Shown here: piece by piece, positions 53,600 to 63,141 of the stretch
Numbering within the stretch: the first letter of the stretch is position 1
Layout: each line of letters starts with the position of its first letter
Notes under the pieces: generated by a model
Database searches by the model: none
Seen by the model: the letters and a program-made list of their open reading frames with translations, nothing else
What the model was told of the DNA's origin: nothing
Origin: Nocardiopsis flavescens
Lineage (GTDB): Bacteria; Actinomycetota; Actinomycetes; Streptosporangiales; Streptosporangiaceae
DNA length: 64,000 nucleotides
Reading direction: 5' to 3'
Assembly (NCBI RefSeq): GCF_900141985.1
Contig: NZ_FQZK01000002.1
Span: 248,001 to 312,000 of the forward strand
Translations under genes and position numbers: made by a program

Positions 53600-54430
53600 T
53601 CAGGGACCGTGCGGGCCGGTGACGAAGTCGATCAGTTCCTCCACCCGGCCCGACAGGGCCGGTTCCAGGTCAGCATAGGTACGCACCGACCCGAGGATCC
53701 GGCGCCACGCCTCGCCCGTGTCCATCCGCCAGTCCAGCGCCTCCAGCACGCCCTCCTTCCAGGGGACGCCCCGGGGGACCTCCGGCCAGGCGCGGATCCC
53801 CACGGCCGACGGGCGCACCGCCTGCCACACGTCCACGTACGGGTGCCCCGCCACCAGGACGTCGCCGCCCCGTACCCGCTCCGCGATCCGCGACTCCTTC
53901 GACCCCGGGACCAGGTGGTCCACCAGGACCCCCAGCCGGCGGCCCGGGCCGGGGGCGAACTCCGCCACGATCGCGGGCAGGTCGTCGACCCCCTCCAGGA
54001 ACTCGACGGCCACCCCCTCCACGCGCAGGTCGTGCCCCCACACCTTCTCCACCAGCTCCGCGTCGTGGGCGCCCTCGACGTAGATCCGCCCCTCCCGGGC
54101 GGTGCGCGCCTTCAGGCCCCGCACCGCGACCGAGCCGGAGGCGCTGCGCAGCGGGCCCCGGGGAGCGGCGGACGGCCGCACCAGGGTCACCGGCTCGCCG
54201 TCCACCAGGAAGGCCCCCGGTTCCAGCGCGAACACCCGGCGGCGCCCGTGCCGGTCCTCCAGGGTCACCGTCGCCTTGTCCCAGCCGACCACCGCGCCGC
54301 AGAAGGCCTCGCCGGCGTCCTCCACCACGAGGTCGCGGTCGAGCGGGACCTCCCGGATCCTCCGCTCGGGGCGGTTGCGCGCCTGGGCCAGCACATCGCG
54401 GCCGTACCGGCCGGTTCCCTTGGTAGCCAC
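53600..54430 (-). CDS. DUF3097 domain-containing protein
   Basis: A 276-residue actinobacterial protein of unknown function. It starts [19 protein letters not shown] and has a possible topoisomerase-primase-like core ([40 protein letters not shown]), where acidic residues fit a TOPRIM-type strand order: E in YVEG and D in LVDHLV. That suggests nucleic-acid work but is an inference. I chose the GTG at 54430; an upstream start at 54490 would add 20 residues. It is divergent from hrcA. Confidence 0.85.
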   Translation of the reverse strand: MATKGTGRYGRDVLAQARNRPERRIREVPLDRDLVVEDAGEAFCGAVVGWDKATVTLEDRHGRRRVFALEPGAFLVDGEPVTLVRPSAAPRGPLRSASGSVAVRGLKARTAREGRIYVEGAHDAELVEKVWGHDLRVEGVAVEFLEGVDDLPAIVAEFAPGPGRRLGVLVDHLVPGSKESRIAERVRGGDVLVAGHPYVDVWQAVRPSAVGIRAWPEVPRGVPWKEGVLEALDWRMDTGEAWRRILGSVRTYADLEPALSGRVEELIDFVTGPHGP

Positions 54431-54535
54431 GGTGGTGCAGTCTACAGACGGAGCCCCGTGCGCCGGGGAGGGCGAGGACCCGCGCGACATCCGCCCGGCC
54501 GGGGGAACGGGCGCGGTTTGCGCACGGGCATAGAA

Positions 54536-54562
54536 TTGGCACTGACGACCGTGGAGTGCCAG
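54536..54562 (+). promoter_or_regulatory. CIRCE element (HrcA operator) overlapping the hrcA ribosome-binding site
   Basis: Left arm TTGGCACTG (54536-54544), a 9-nt spacer, and right arm GAGTGCCAG (54554-54562) match the CIRCE layout TTAGCACTC-N9-GAGTGCTAA with exact spacer length. A -10-like TAGAAT (54531-54536) abuts it. The right arm runs into AGGAGG (54561-54566), so HrcA binding could affect both transcription and translation start. Confidence 0.85.
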
Positions 54563-54573
54563 GAGGTGGCGAG

Positions 54574-55587
54574 TTGCTGGATGAGCGCAAGCTCGCGGTC
54601 CTGCGTGCCGTGGTCGAGGACTTCGTCAACACCAACGAGCCCGTGGGGTCCAAGGCCCTGGCCGACCGCCACCGCCTCGGCGTCTCCCCGGCCACCATCC
54701 GCAACGACATGGTCGCGCTGGAGGAGGACGGCTACATAGCCCAGCCCCACACCAGCGCCGGCCGCGTGCCCACCGACAAGGGGTACCGGCTCTTCGTCGA
54801 CCGGCTGTCCTCGGTCAAGCCGCTCTCGGCGGCCGAGCGCCGCGCCATCGAGTCGTTCCTCAGCGGCGCCGTGGACCTCGACGAGATCGTCGCCCGCACC
54901 GTACGGCTGCTCTCGCAGCTCACCCGGCAGGTGGCCATCGTCCAGTACCCGTCGCTGACACGCTCCTCGGTCCAGCACGTCGAGCTGGTGCCGCTGGCGG
55001 GCCAGCGGCTCATGCTGGTGGTCATCACCGACACCGGCCGGGTCGAGCAGCGCGTCATCGACGGCCTGGGCGCGATCGACGCCGACGCGGTGGCCGACCT
55101 GCGCGCCATGCTCAACCGCGCCACCGCCGGCCTGCACCTGGGCGCGGTGCCCGACGCGGTCGAGGACCTGCCCCAGCAGATCCCGCCGGAGAACCGCGCC
55201 ATGGCGATCTCGGTCCTCTCCGTCCTGCTGGAGAGCCTCGTGGAGCGCCACGAGGAGAAGATCGTCCTCGCCGGCACGGCCAACCTCGCGGCCGTCGACT
55301 TCGCCGCCAGCCTGAGGGACGTGCTGGAGGCGCTGGAAGAGAACATGGTCCTCATCCGTTTGCTGGGTGAGGCGAAGGACCCGTCGATGCTCACGGTGCG
55401 CATCGGCGCGGAGAACTTCCACGAGGGACTGCGGTCCACCTCGATCGTGTCGGCCGACTACGGTGTGGGAAACCAGTCGCTCGCCAAGATCGGTGTCGTG
55501 GGCCCCACCCGGATGGACTACCCAGGGACGATGGGGGCGGTACGCGCCGTGGCTCGGTATGTCGGACAGATTTTGGCAGGACAGTAA
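54574..55587 (+). CDS. hrcA: Heat-inducible transcription repressor HrcA
   Basis: A 337-residue repressor of heat-shock genes that binds CIRCE and is kept active by GroEL. The N-terminal winged helix ([59 protein letters not shown]) is diagnostic; the C-terminal GAF-like and dimer domains follow. The start is TTG at 54574, 7 nt after AGGAGG, giving the family start [10 protein letters not shown]; a GTG at 54556 lies inside CIRCE and is excluded. It heads hrcA-dnaJ-rsmE. Confidence 0.95.
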   Translation: MLDERKLAVLRAVVEDFVNTNEPVGSKALADRHRLGVSPATIRNDMVALEEDGYIAQPHTSAGRVPTDKGYRLFVDRLSSVKPLSAAERRAIESFLSGAVDLDEIVARTVRLLSQLTRQVAIVQYPSLTRSSVQHVELVPLAGQRLMLVVITDTGRVEQRVIDGLGAIDADAVADLRAMLNRATAGLHLGAVPDAVEDLPQQIPPENRAMAISVLSVLLESLVERHEEKIVLAGTANLAAVDFAASLRDVLEALEENMVLIRLLGEAKDPSMLTVRIGAENFHEGLRSTSIVSADYGVGNQSLAKIGVVGPTRMDYPGTMGAVRAVARYVGQILAGQ

Positions 55588-55591
55588 CCCA

Positions 55592-56740
55592 GTGGCCAGA
55601 GACTATTACCAGGTCCTCGGTGTGCGTCGTGACGCTTCCAAGGACGAGATCAAGAAGGCGTACCGCAGGCTCGCGCGCGAGCTGCACCCGGACATCAATC
55701 CGGACCCCGCCACCCAGGACCGCTTCAAGGAGGTGACCCAGGCCTACGAGGTCCTCTCCGACGAGAACAAGCGCCGGATGTTCGACATGGGCCAGGACCC
55801 CTTCGCCCCGGGCGGCGGCGGTGGTGGCGCGGGCGGCTTCGGCGGCGCGGCCGGATTCCCGTTCGACGACATCATGAACGCCTTCTTCGGCGGCGCCCAG
55901 GCGGGCGGTCGCGGGCCGCGCGAGCGGGTCCGGCGCGGGCGCAGCATCAAGATCCGCGTCGAGCTGGACCTCGCCGAGACCGCGTTCGGCGTGACCAAGG
56001 AGATCACCTTCCCCACCGCGATCCTGTGCGCCACCTGCCAGGGCGAGGGGACGGCCGCCGGCACCCACCGCACCACCTGTGAGATGTGCCACGGGCAGGG
56101 CGAGGTCTCCCAGGTCACCCGCTCCTTCCTCGGGCAGGTCATGACCTCCCGCCCCTGCCCCCAGTGCGGCGGCCAGGGCTCGGTCATCCCCGACCCCTGC
56201 CCCGACTGCGCGGGCGAGGGACGGGTACGCGAGAAGGTCACCCGCAGCGTCAAGATCCCCGCGGGCGTCGACGACGGCACCCGCATCCAGCTCGCGGGCG
56301 AGGGCGAGGTCGGCCCCAACGGCGGCCCGCGCGGCGACATCATCCTGGAGATCGTCCAGCGCGCGCACCCCACCTTCGAACGGCGCGGCGACGACCTGCA
56401 CTGCACGGTCACCGTCCCCATGACGGCCGCCGCGCTGGGTGCCTCCTTCGCCTTCGAGACCCTCGACGGCACCGAGAACATCGACCTGCGCCCGGGCACC
56501 AACTCCGGCCACGTCATCACCCTGCCCGGCAAGGGCGTCACCCACCTCGACGGCGGCGGCCGGGGCGACCTGCGCATCCGCGTCGACGTGGAGACCCCGA
56601 GCAAGCTCGACGAGGAGCAGGAGGCGCTGCTGCGCAAGCTCGCCGAGCTGCGCGGGGAGGACCGCGCCCCCGGCCGGTTCAGCCCCGGCCACGGCGGGCT
56701 GTTCTCCAAGCTCCGCGACGCCTTCGGCGCGGGCAAGTGA
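55592..56740 (+). CDS. dnaJ: Molecular chaperone DnaJ
   Basis: A 382-residue type I J-protein that stimulates DnaK. The J domain (residues 1-70) has HPD at 32-34; a Gly/Phe-rich linker follows (~70-100); the zinc domain shows four CxxCxGxG motifs ([32 protein letters not shown]); then the C-terminal substrate-binding domains. GTG at 55592 is 4 nt after hrcA. This is the second actinobacterial DnaJ, paired with hrcA rather than dnaK. Confidence 0.96.
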   Translation: MARDYYQVLGVRRDASKDEIKKAYRRLARELHPDINPDPATQDRFKEVTQAYEVLSDENKRRMFDMGQDPFAPGGGGGGAGGFGGAAGFPFDDIMNAFFGGAQAGGRGPRERVRRGRSIKIRVELDLAETAFGVTKEITFPTAILCATCQGEGTAAGTHRTTCEMCHGQGEVSQVTRSFLGQVMTSRPCPQCGGQGSVIPDPCPDCAGEGRVREKVTRSVKIPAGVDDGTRIQLAGEGEVGPNGGPRGDIILEIVQRAHPTFERRGDDLHCTVTVPMTAAALGASFAFETLDGTENIDLRPGTNSGHVITLPGKGVTHLDGGGRGDLRIRVDVETPSKLDEEQEALLRKLAELRGEDRAPGRFSPGHGGLFSKLRDAFGAGK

Positions 56741-57477
56741 CACCGCCGGTCTTCCTGGCCGACACGGCCGACCTGGCGGCCGACACCGTCACCCTCGCCG
56801 GACCGGAGGGGCGCCACGCCGCGGCGGTGCGCCGCATCCGGCCCGGCGAGGCCGTCGACCTCTCCGACGGCCGCGGGCTGCGCCTGCGCTGCTCGGTCGT
56901 CGCCGCCGGAGCCGACCACATCGTCTGCCGGGTCCTGGAGCGGATCGAGGAACCCGCCCCGCGCCCCCGGCTGACCGTGGTCCAGGCCCTGGCCAAGGGC
57001 GACCGCGGGGAGGCCGCCGTGGAGATGATGACCGAGGCGGGGGTCGACGCCGTCGTCCCCTGGACGGCCGAGCGCAGCATCACCCGCTGGAAGGGCGACC
57101 GGGCGGCCAAGTCCCTGGCCAAGTGGCGGGCCACCGCCCGCGAGGCCGCCAAACAGGCGCGCCGGGCCCGGCTGCCCGAGATCGCCGAACCCGCCGACCG
57201 GGAGGCCGTCGCGGCCCTGCTGGCCGCCGCCGACCTCGGCGTCGTCCTGCACGAGGACGCCGCCCTGCGCCTCTCCGAGACCGAGGTGCCCGCCGGCGCC
57301 GACGGGGCGGGCGTGGTCCTGGTCGTGGGCCCCGAGGGCGGGTTCTCCGACGCCGAACTCGACGCCTTCGACGCCGCGGGCGCCGTCCGCGCCCTGCTGG
57401 GGGACAGCGTGCTGCGCACCTCCACCGCCGGGGTGGCGGCGCTGGCCGTCCTCCAAGCGCGCACCGGGCGCTGGTAG
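56737..57477 (+). CDS. rsmE: 16S rRNA (uracil1498-N3)-methyltransferase RsmE
   Basis: A 246-residue SPOUT methyltransferase that methylates U1498 of 16S rRNA. An N-terminal PUA-like domain is followed by the trefoil-knot domain with [16 protein letters not shown] and [20 protein letters not shown], which bind SAM. GTG at 56737 overlaps the dnaJ stop (GTGA). It ends the hrcA-dnaJ-rsmE unit. Confidence 0.94.
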   Translation: MTPPVFLADTADLAADTVTLAGPEGRHAAAVRRIRPGEAVDLSDGRGLRLRCSVVAAGADHIVCRVLERIEEPAPRPRLTVVQALAKGDRGEAAVEMMTEAGVDAVVPWTAERSITRWKGDRAAKSLAKWRATAREAAKQARRARLPEIAEPADREAVAALLAAADLGVVLHEDAALRLSETEVPAGADGAGVVLVVGPEGGFSDAELDAFDAAGAVRALLGDSVLRTSTAGVAALAVLQARTGRW

Positions 57478-57516
57478 CGCCCGCCCGGCGCAGGAGGAGA
57501 AGAGAAGGACACCGGA

Positions 57517-57560
57517 CACGACGGAGGGGCCGTCCCCGCGGGGACGGCCCCTCCGTCGTG
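57517..57560. terminator. Bidirectional terminator after rsmE
   Basis: A 44-nt perfect palindrome (22-nt arms, starting CACGACGGAGGGGCC) lies between the rsmE stop (57477) and the convergent anti-sigma gene stop (57608). Confidence 0.82.
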
Positions 57561-57607
57561 CTCCACGCCCGCACGGCGCGCGGCCGCGCTGGATTCCCGG
57601 ACCGGCC

Positions 57608-58312
57608 CTAGTCGGCGGTCGAGGACTGCTGATCGGTGCCGCCCTCGGTCCCGCCGGTGGAGCCGCCGCCGTTGCCGGTGTCGCCGCCGCCCCCGGTGCC
57701 GGGGTCGGTTCCGCCGCCGCCACCCGGTTCGGTGCCGGGGTCGGTGCCGCCGCCCGGCGAGGGCTCCTCGGACGGCTCGCACTCCTCGTCCGGTTCGCCG
57801 TCGTCCTTGTCGTCCTTGGACGCGACGCCCGCGGACGGCGAGGGCGTCGGGCACTCGGCGGTCACCGCGGGGCCGCCCGCGCCGCCCTCCTCCTCGTCCT
57901 CGACGGGCTCGCTCGGGTCGTCGGAGGGCTCCGGCGAGGGCCGCGGCTCGGGTATCCGGGGCGGGTGCTCGGGGGCCTCGTCCTCCAGGGAGGGCGCGGC
58001 CACGTCGCCGCCGTCCTGCCCCGGCGGGGTGCTCTGCCGGTCGGCGCCGGCGGGCACCATCTCCAGCACCTGCTCGCGGACCTGGGGCGTGGACATGACC
58101 ACGGACGCCGCGATGAGCACGGCACCGGCCACGGCCAGCACCGGGCGCAGCCACGGGAGCCCGAACCAGGCGCCCACACCGCGGCCGGCGGTCCGGCCCC
58201 GGATGAGGTCGAGCGCCTCGGGTGAGGGCGCGACGGTGTCGGCCTCGGCCCGCAGCACCTGCCGCAGCCGTGCCTCGAAGTCGTCGTTCTCGGGATCTGT
58301 GGGGCTCGTCAT
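57608..58312 (-). CDS. Probable membrane anti-sigma-type protein with acidic and Gly-rich tail
   Basis: A 234-residue protein encoded directly after the sigma factor, overlapping it by 4 nt. It has an N-terminal cytoplasmic segment (residues 1-55, FEARLRQVLRAEADTVAPSPEALDLI), one membrane helix (~56-73, LRPVLAVAGAVLIAASVV) and an outside part that is Pro/Glu/Asp/Ser-rich, then Gly/Thr-rich. The zinc anti-sigma motif HxxxCxxC is absent, so an anti-sigma role rests on coupling and topology only. The start is the ATG at 58312. Confidence 0.78.
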   Translation of the reverse strand: MTSPTDPENDDFEARLRQVLRAEADTVAPSPEALDLIRGRTAGRGVGAWFGLPWLRPVLAVAGAVLIAASVVMSTPQVREQVLEMVPAGADRQSTPPGQDGGDVAAPSLEDEAPEHPPRIPEPRPSPEPSDDPSEPVEDEEEGGAGGPAVTAECPTPSPSAGVASKDDKDDGEPDEECEPSEEPSPGGGTDPGTEPGGGGGTDPGTGGGGDTGNGGGSTGGTEGGTDQQSSTAD

Positions 58313-58899
58313 GTCGTCTGCTCCAGGACAGAGCGGAGAGCGGAGATGCCACGGGAGGTGTGGCTCTTGACCGCACCCCGGCTGATCCCCATGGCGTCCG
58401 CGATCTGCGCCTCGGACAGGTCGCCGTAGTACCGGAGCACGATGGCCTCTCGCTGACGGGTGGGTAGCTTGCGCAGGGCGCGGATCACGGCCTCGCGTTC
58501 CAACAGGTTCAGTGCGCCGTGTTCGGCGCTGGGTGCGTCGGGCAGCGCCTTGGGGGCGTGCTTCTCCACGACGGCCCGGTGACGCAGCACGGACCGGGCC
58601 TTGTTCACCACCGCCTGGCGGAGGTAGGACAGGGCCTTGTTGGGGTCCCGCAGCCGCCGCCAGGCGCCGTGCATGGCCACGAACGAGTCCTGAACGACCT
58701 CTTCGGCGGTGGCGTGGTCGCGTACCAGCAGGGAGGCGAGGCGGACGAGCGGACGGTAGTGCTCCCGGTAGAGCTCCGTCACCGCATGGTCTGCATCCCA
58801 CTCCACGGCGAGGGGCGCCGTGGTGGCTCCGGCCACCATGGTTTCTGTCGTCACATCCGTTCGACGCACACCCTTCTCGCGGGGTTTACGAAAGGGCAT
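58309..58899 (-). CDS. ECF RNA polymerase sigma factor (SigE family)
   Basis: A 196-residue extracytoplasmic-function sigma factor. Region 2 is YREHYRPLVRLASLLVRDHATAEEVVQDSFVAMHGAWRRL, and region 4 is RALRKLPTRQREAIVLRYYGDLSEAQIADAMGISRGAVKSHTSRGISALRSVL. No extra C-terminal sensor domain is present. The ATG at 58899 has GAGG very close; a later GTG or ATG within the first 20 residues is possible. It is translationally coupled to the membrane protein downstream. Confidence 0.92.
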   Translation of the reverse strand: MPFRKPREKGVRRTDVTTETMVAGATTAPLAVEWDADHAVTELYREHYRPLVRLASLLVRDHATAEEVVQDSFVAMHGAWRRLRDPNKALSYLRQAVVNKARSVLRHRAVVEKHAPKALPDAPSAEHGALNLLEREAVIRALRKLPTRQREAIVLRYYGDLSEAQIADAMGISRGAVKSHTSRGISALRSVLEQTT

Positions 58900-59118
58900 A
58901 CCTCATCTTTTCCAGGTAGGAGCGCGATTCGGCCCGAACACGCCCGGACGCGGCCGAGAGTGGAGGTACTCGATCCGCCGACGCGCACGGGGGCACAGCG
59001 TATCGCGCTTCCGGCGGGGCACGACGGTGAACCGTTGCTTTCCGGGCGCAAGGGACGGGGCGGGCCGGGGCCCCGCCTGCGGCATCATGGTGGCGACCCG
59101 ACGAGACGGAGGCCGCCG

Positions 59119-59472
59119 ATGCCGACCCATGCCGACTGCCTGTTCTGCAAGATCGTGCGGGGGGAGGTGCCCGCCGACATCGTCCGCCAGGGGGAGCGGA
59201 CCGTCGCGTTCCGCGACATCAACCCGCAGGCGCCCACCCACGTCCTGGTCATCCCCCGCGAGCACCACCCGGACGCCGGGGCCGCGGCCGAGGCCGACAC
59301 GGGTCTGCTGGACGCCCTGGTCCGCGACGCCCGCGCGGTCGCCGAGGCCGAGGGCATCGCCGGGACCGGCTACCGGCTGGTGTTCAACACCGGCAGCGGC
59401 GCGGGGCAGACCGTGTTCCACCTCCACGCCCACCTCCTGGGCGGCCGCGGCCTCGAATGGCCGCCCGGATGA
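59119..59472 (+). CDS. HIT family nucleotide hydrolase (HinT-like)
   Basis: A 117-residue purine nucleoside phosphoramidase-like protein. It starts DCLFCKIVRGEVPADIV (zinc-type CxxC) and has the histidine triad HLHAHL near the C-terminus (VFHLHAHLLGGRG). The ATG at 59119 follows GGAGG by 6 nt. This gene is the usual neighbour of phoH in actinobacteria. Confidence 0.94.
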   Translation: MPTHADCLFCKIVRGEVPADIVRQGERTVAFRDINPQAPTHVLVIPREHHPDAGAAAEADTGLLDALVRDARAVAEAEGIAGTGYRLVFNTGSGAGQTVFHLHAHLLGGRGLEWPPG

Positions 59473-59679
59473 CCCGGAAATAACCGATCGAGCGGGTGCG
59501 GGGCGCCTTGGTAGACTCCAGAACGTGGGCCGGAAGAGGCCGGAGGGGTCGTGCGGACCCCCCGCCGGGGCCCTGGCCGGCGCCGCGGCACAGGCGGTCC
59601 GGAACGTCACACTGAGGCGCACCGCCCGCCGACGGGCGCCCGACCCGAAGGGCAGGGACAGCGGCCGCAAGGCCACACC

Positions 59680-60798
<1,119 letters not shown>

Positions 60799-60919
60799 GG
60801 CGGGTACGGCGACGGAGCCGGTGGGTGCGCGGTGTGCGCGGGCCCGCCGCTTCCGCTGTCCGAGGGGTGCCGGTCCTGCGGCGCCCGACCGCAACGACCG
60901 AGTGAGGCATGCGCATCAG

Positions 60920-61408
60920 ATGAGTATCGACGTCGCCAACGAGTCCGGCGTCAGCACCGTGGACGAGGAGCGGCTCTCCCGGCTGGCCCGGTTCGTCCTG
61001 GACGCCATGCGGGTCCACCCCCTGGCCGAGCTGTCCGTGGTCCTGGTCGACGAGGGCCCCATGGCCGACCTGCACGTCCGCTGGATGGACGAGCCCGGTC
61101 CCACGGACGTGCTCTCGTTCCCCATGGACGAGCTGCGTCCCGGCGGCCCCGGGCGCACGAGCGAGCCCGGCGTCCTCGGCGACGTGATCATCTGCCCGCA
61201 GGTGGCCGAGCGCCAGGCGGAGAAGGCCGGGCACCCCACCGAGGCCGAGATCGACCTGCTGTGCACCCACGGCATCCTGCACCTGCTCGGCTACGACCAC
61301 GCCGAGCCGGACGAGCACAAGGAGATGTTCGGCCTCCAGGGCGAGATCCTCGCCGCCTGGCGCGAGGGTGAGTCGGCCCGGGCCGCCGAGGGGAACGAGA
61401 CCGCCTGA
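60920..61408 (+). CDS. ybeY: Endoribonuclease YbeY (16S rRNA maturation)
   Basis: A 162-residue zinc-dependent single-strand endoribonuclease involved in 16S rRNA 3'-end processing and ribosome quality control. The zinc motif HGxLHLxGYDH has His117, His121 and His127 ([11 protein letters not shown]), with the expected preceding [10 protein letters not shown]. The ATG at 60920 starts at the family MSIDVANES. The stop overlaps the next gene's ATG (TGATG). Confidence 0.96.
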   Translation: MSIDVANESGVSTVDEERLSRLARFVLDAMRVHPLAELSVVLVDEGPMADLHVRWMDEPGPTDVLSFPMDELRPGGPGRTSEPGVLGDVIICPQVAERQAEKAGHPTEAEIDLLCTHGILHLLGYDHAEPDEHKEMFGLQGEILAAWREGESARAAEGNETA

Positions 61409-62793
61409 TGAGACCGTCGGTGTGGCCCGATGTCGCCGCCCTGACCACCGGCGACCCGGTCGAGTGGATCACCTCCTTCGCCGTCGCCCTGGTCCTGACC
61501 GCGGCGGCCGGCTTCCTGGTGGCCGCCGAGGTCGCCGTCACCCGCGTGGTGTCGGTGGGCCTGTCCGGCGAGGCCGAGGGCCGGGGCCGCGGCTGGGCGC
61601 GGGTGAGCGCCGACCCCACCCGCCACCTGAACGTGCTGCTGTTCCTGCGCGTGGTGTGCGAGGTGTGCGCGGTCATCGCCGCCGCCGTCGGCATGGTGTT
61701 CCTGCTGGGCCTGGGCTGGCCCGCCCTGGTCCTGACGGCCGTGGCGATGGTCGTGGTCGAGTCGGTGCTCATCTCCGTCACCCCGCGCATCCTGGGCCGC
61801 CAGTTCTCCGGCCGGCTGGCCCGCGCCTCCGCGGCGGTCGTCCACCCGGTCCAGGTCGTGGTGGGCCCGCTGGCGCAGCTGCTGGTCGGCGCCGGGCGGG
61901 CGCTCACCCCGCGGGCCAAGGGCGACCGGGAGGGCCCCTTCAGCACCGAGGTGGAGTTCCGCCAGCTGGTGGACCTGGCCGAGCAGGGGGAGGTCATCGA
62001 CCCCGAGGAGCGCCAGATGATCCACTCGGTCTTCAAGCTCGACGACACGTCGGTGCGCGAGGTCATGGTGCCCCGCCCCGACATCGTGTTCACCGGCCGG
62101 GAGGCCGACGCCGACGCGGTGCTGACCCTGGCCCTGGCCAGCGGGTACTCGCGCATCCCCGTCACCGGGGAGGACGAGGACGACGTGGTCGGCATCGTCT
62201 ACCTCAAGGACCTGGTGGACCGGCTGCGCGACCGCTGGGCCGCCGCCGCGGGCAACCCTGACGGCGAGGTCCCGCTGACGGCGGGCGACGTCATGCGCCC
62301 GGCGACCTACGTGCCCGACACCAAGCCCATCGACGAGCTGCTCCGCGAGATGCAGAAGCAGCGCAACCACGTCGCGGTGGCCATCGACGAGTACGGCGGC
62401 ACCGCCGGCCTGGTGACCCTGGAGGACATCGTGGAGGAGATCGTCGGTGAGATCACCGACGAGTACGACCACGAGATCCCCCCGGTGCAGTGGCTGGACG
62501 AGGACCGGGTCCGGGTGACGGCGCGGCTGCCGCTGGGCGAGCTGGCCGAGCTGTTCCCCGACGAGGACCTGGACGTCGACGACGTCGAGACGGTGGGCGG
62601 GCTCGTCGCGTTCGTTCTGGGCCGGGTCCCCGCGGGCGGGGCCCAGGCGCAATACGCTGGGCTGCGGCTCACCCTGGAGGGGAAGAGCAGCCGCCGCAAC
62701 CGCATGACGACCGTTCTCGTGGAACGCCTTCCCGCGGAGCGGGACGGGGGCGACGTGGACGGGAACGAGAACACAAGGAGCACGGAACAGTGA
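61408..62793 (+). CDS. CNNM/CBS-domain membrane protein (hemolysin C/CorC-like)
   Basis: A 461-residue membrane protein. Residues ~20-145 form a CNNM domain with four hydrophobic segments (SFAVALVLTAAAGFLVAAEV, VVCEVCAVIAAAVGMVFLL, ALVLTAVAMVVVESVL, VHPVQVVVGPLAQLLV). Then a CBS pair (~205-345, DTSVREVMVPRPDIV, VAIDEYGGTAGLVTLEDIVEEIVGEI) and a CorC-HlyC domain (~360-445). This family is linked to Mg2+/Co2+ transport. It is translationally coupled to ybeY upstream and to the deaminase-like gene downstream (GTGA). Confidence 0.95.
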   Translation: MRPSVWPDVAALTTGDPVEWITSFAVALVLTAAAGFLVAAEVAVTRVVSVGLSGEAEGRGRGWARVSADPTRHLNVLLFLRVVCEVCAVIAAAVGMVFLLGLGWPALVLTAVAMVVVESVLISVTPRILGRQFSGRLARASAAVVHPVQVVVGPLAQLLVGAGRALTPRAKGDREGPFSTEVEFRQLVDLAEQGEVIDPEERQMIHSVFKLDDTSVREVMVPRPDIVFTGREADADAVLTLALASGYSRIPVTGEDEDDVVGIVYLKDLVDRLRDRWAAAAGNPDGEVPLTAGDVMRPATYVPDTKPIDELLREMQKQRNHVAVAIDEYGGTAGLVTLEDIVEEIVGEITDEYDHEIPPVQWLDEDRVRVTARLPLGELAELFPDEDLDVDDVETVGGLVAFVLGRVPAGGAQAQYAGLRLTLEGKSSRRNRMTTVLVERLPAERDGGDVDGNENTRSTEQ

Positions 62794-63131
62794 GCGACAC
62801 GACCCTGGGCGCCGAGGACACCAAGCTCGTCACTCTCGCGCGCGCCTCGCGGGCCCGCAACTCCGCGGCCGAGGGCGCCGCGGTGCGCGACGAGACCGGC
62901 CGCACCTATGTGGCCACGACGGTGTCCCTGCCCTCGCTGAAGCTCAGCGCACTCCAGGCGGCCGTGGCCGCCGCGGTCTCCGGTGAGGCGACCGCGCTGG
63001 AGGCCGCGGTGGTGGTCACCGCGGCGCCCGAGCTCGACGGGACCGATCGCGCCGTGCTGGACGACCTCAAGACCGCGACGGTGGTGATCGCCGCCCCCGA
63101 CGGGGTGCCGGCGAGCATCGTCCGCCGCTGA
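62790..63131 (+). CDS. Cytidine-deaminase-like protein lacking zinc ligands
   Basis: A 113-residue protein in the position of the cytidine deaminase-like gene that often sits between the CNNM/CBS gene and era in actinobacteria. The strand/helix order resembles the deaminase fold (VTLARASRARNSAAEGAAVRDETGRTYVATTVSLPSLKLSALQAAV). But the zinc-binding H/C-A-E and PCxxC motifs are missing, and the protein contains no Cys or His at all, so it is unlikely to deaminate cytidine. GTG at 62790 overlaps the upstream stop. It may be structural or regulatory. Confidence 0.82.
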   Translation: MSDTTLGAEDTKLVTLARASRARNSAAEGAAVRDETGRTYVATTVSLPSLKLSALQAAVAAAVSGEATALEAAVVVTAAPELDGTDRAVLDDLKTATVVIAAPDGVPASIVRR

Positions 63132-63141
63132 AGAAGGACAT

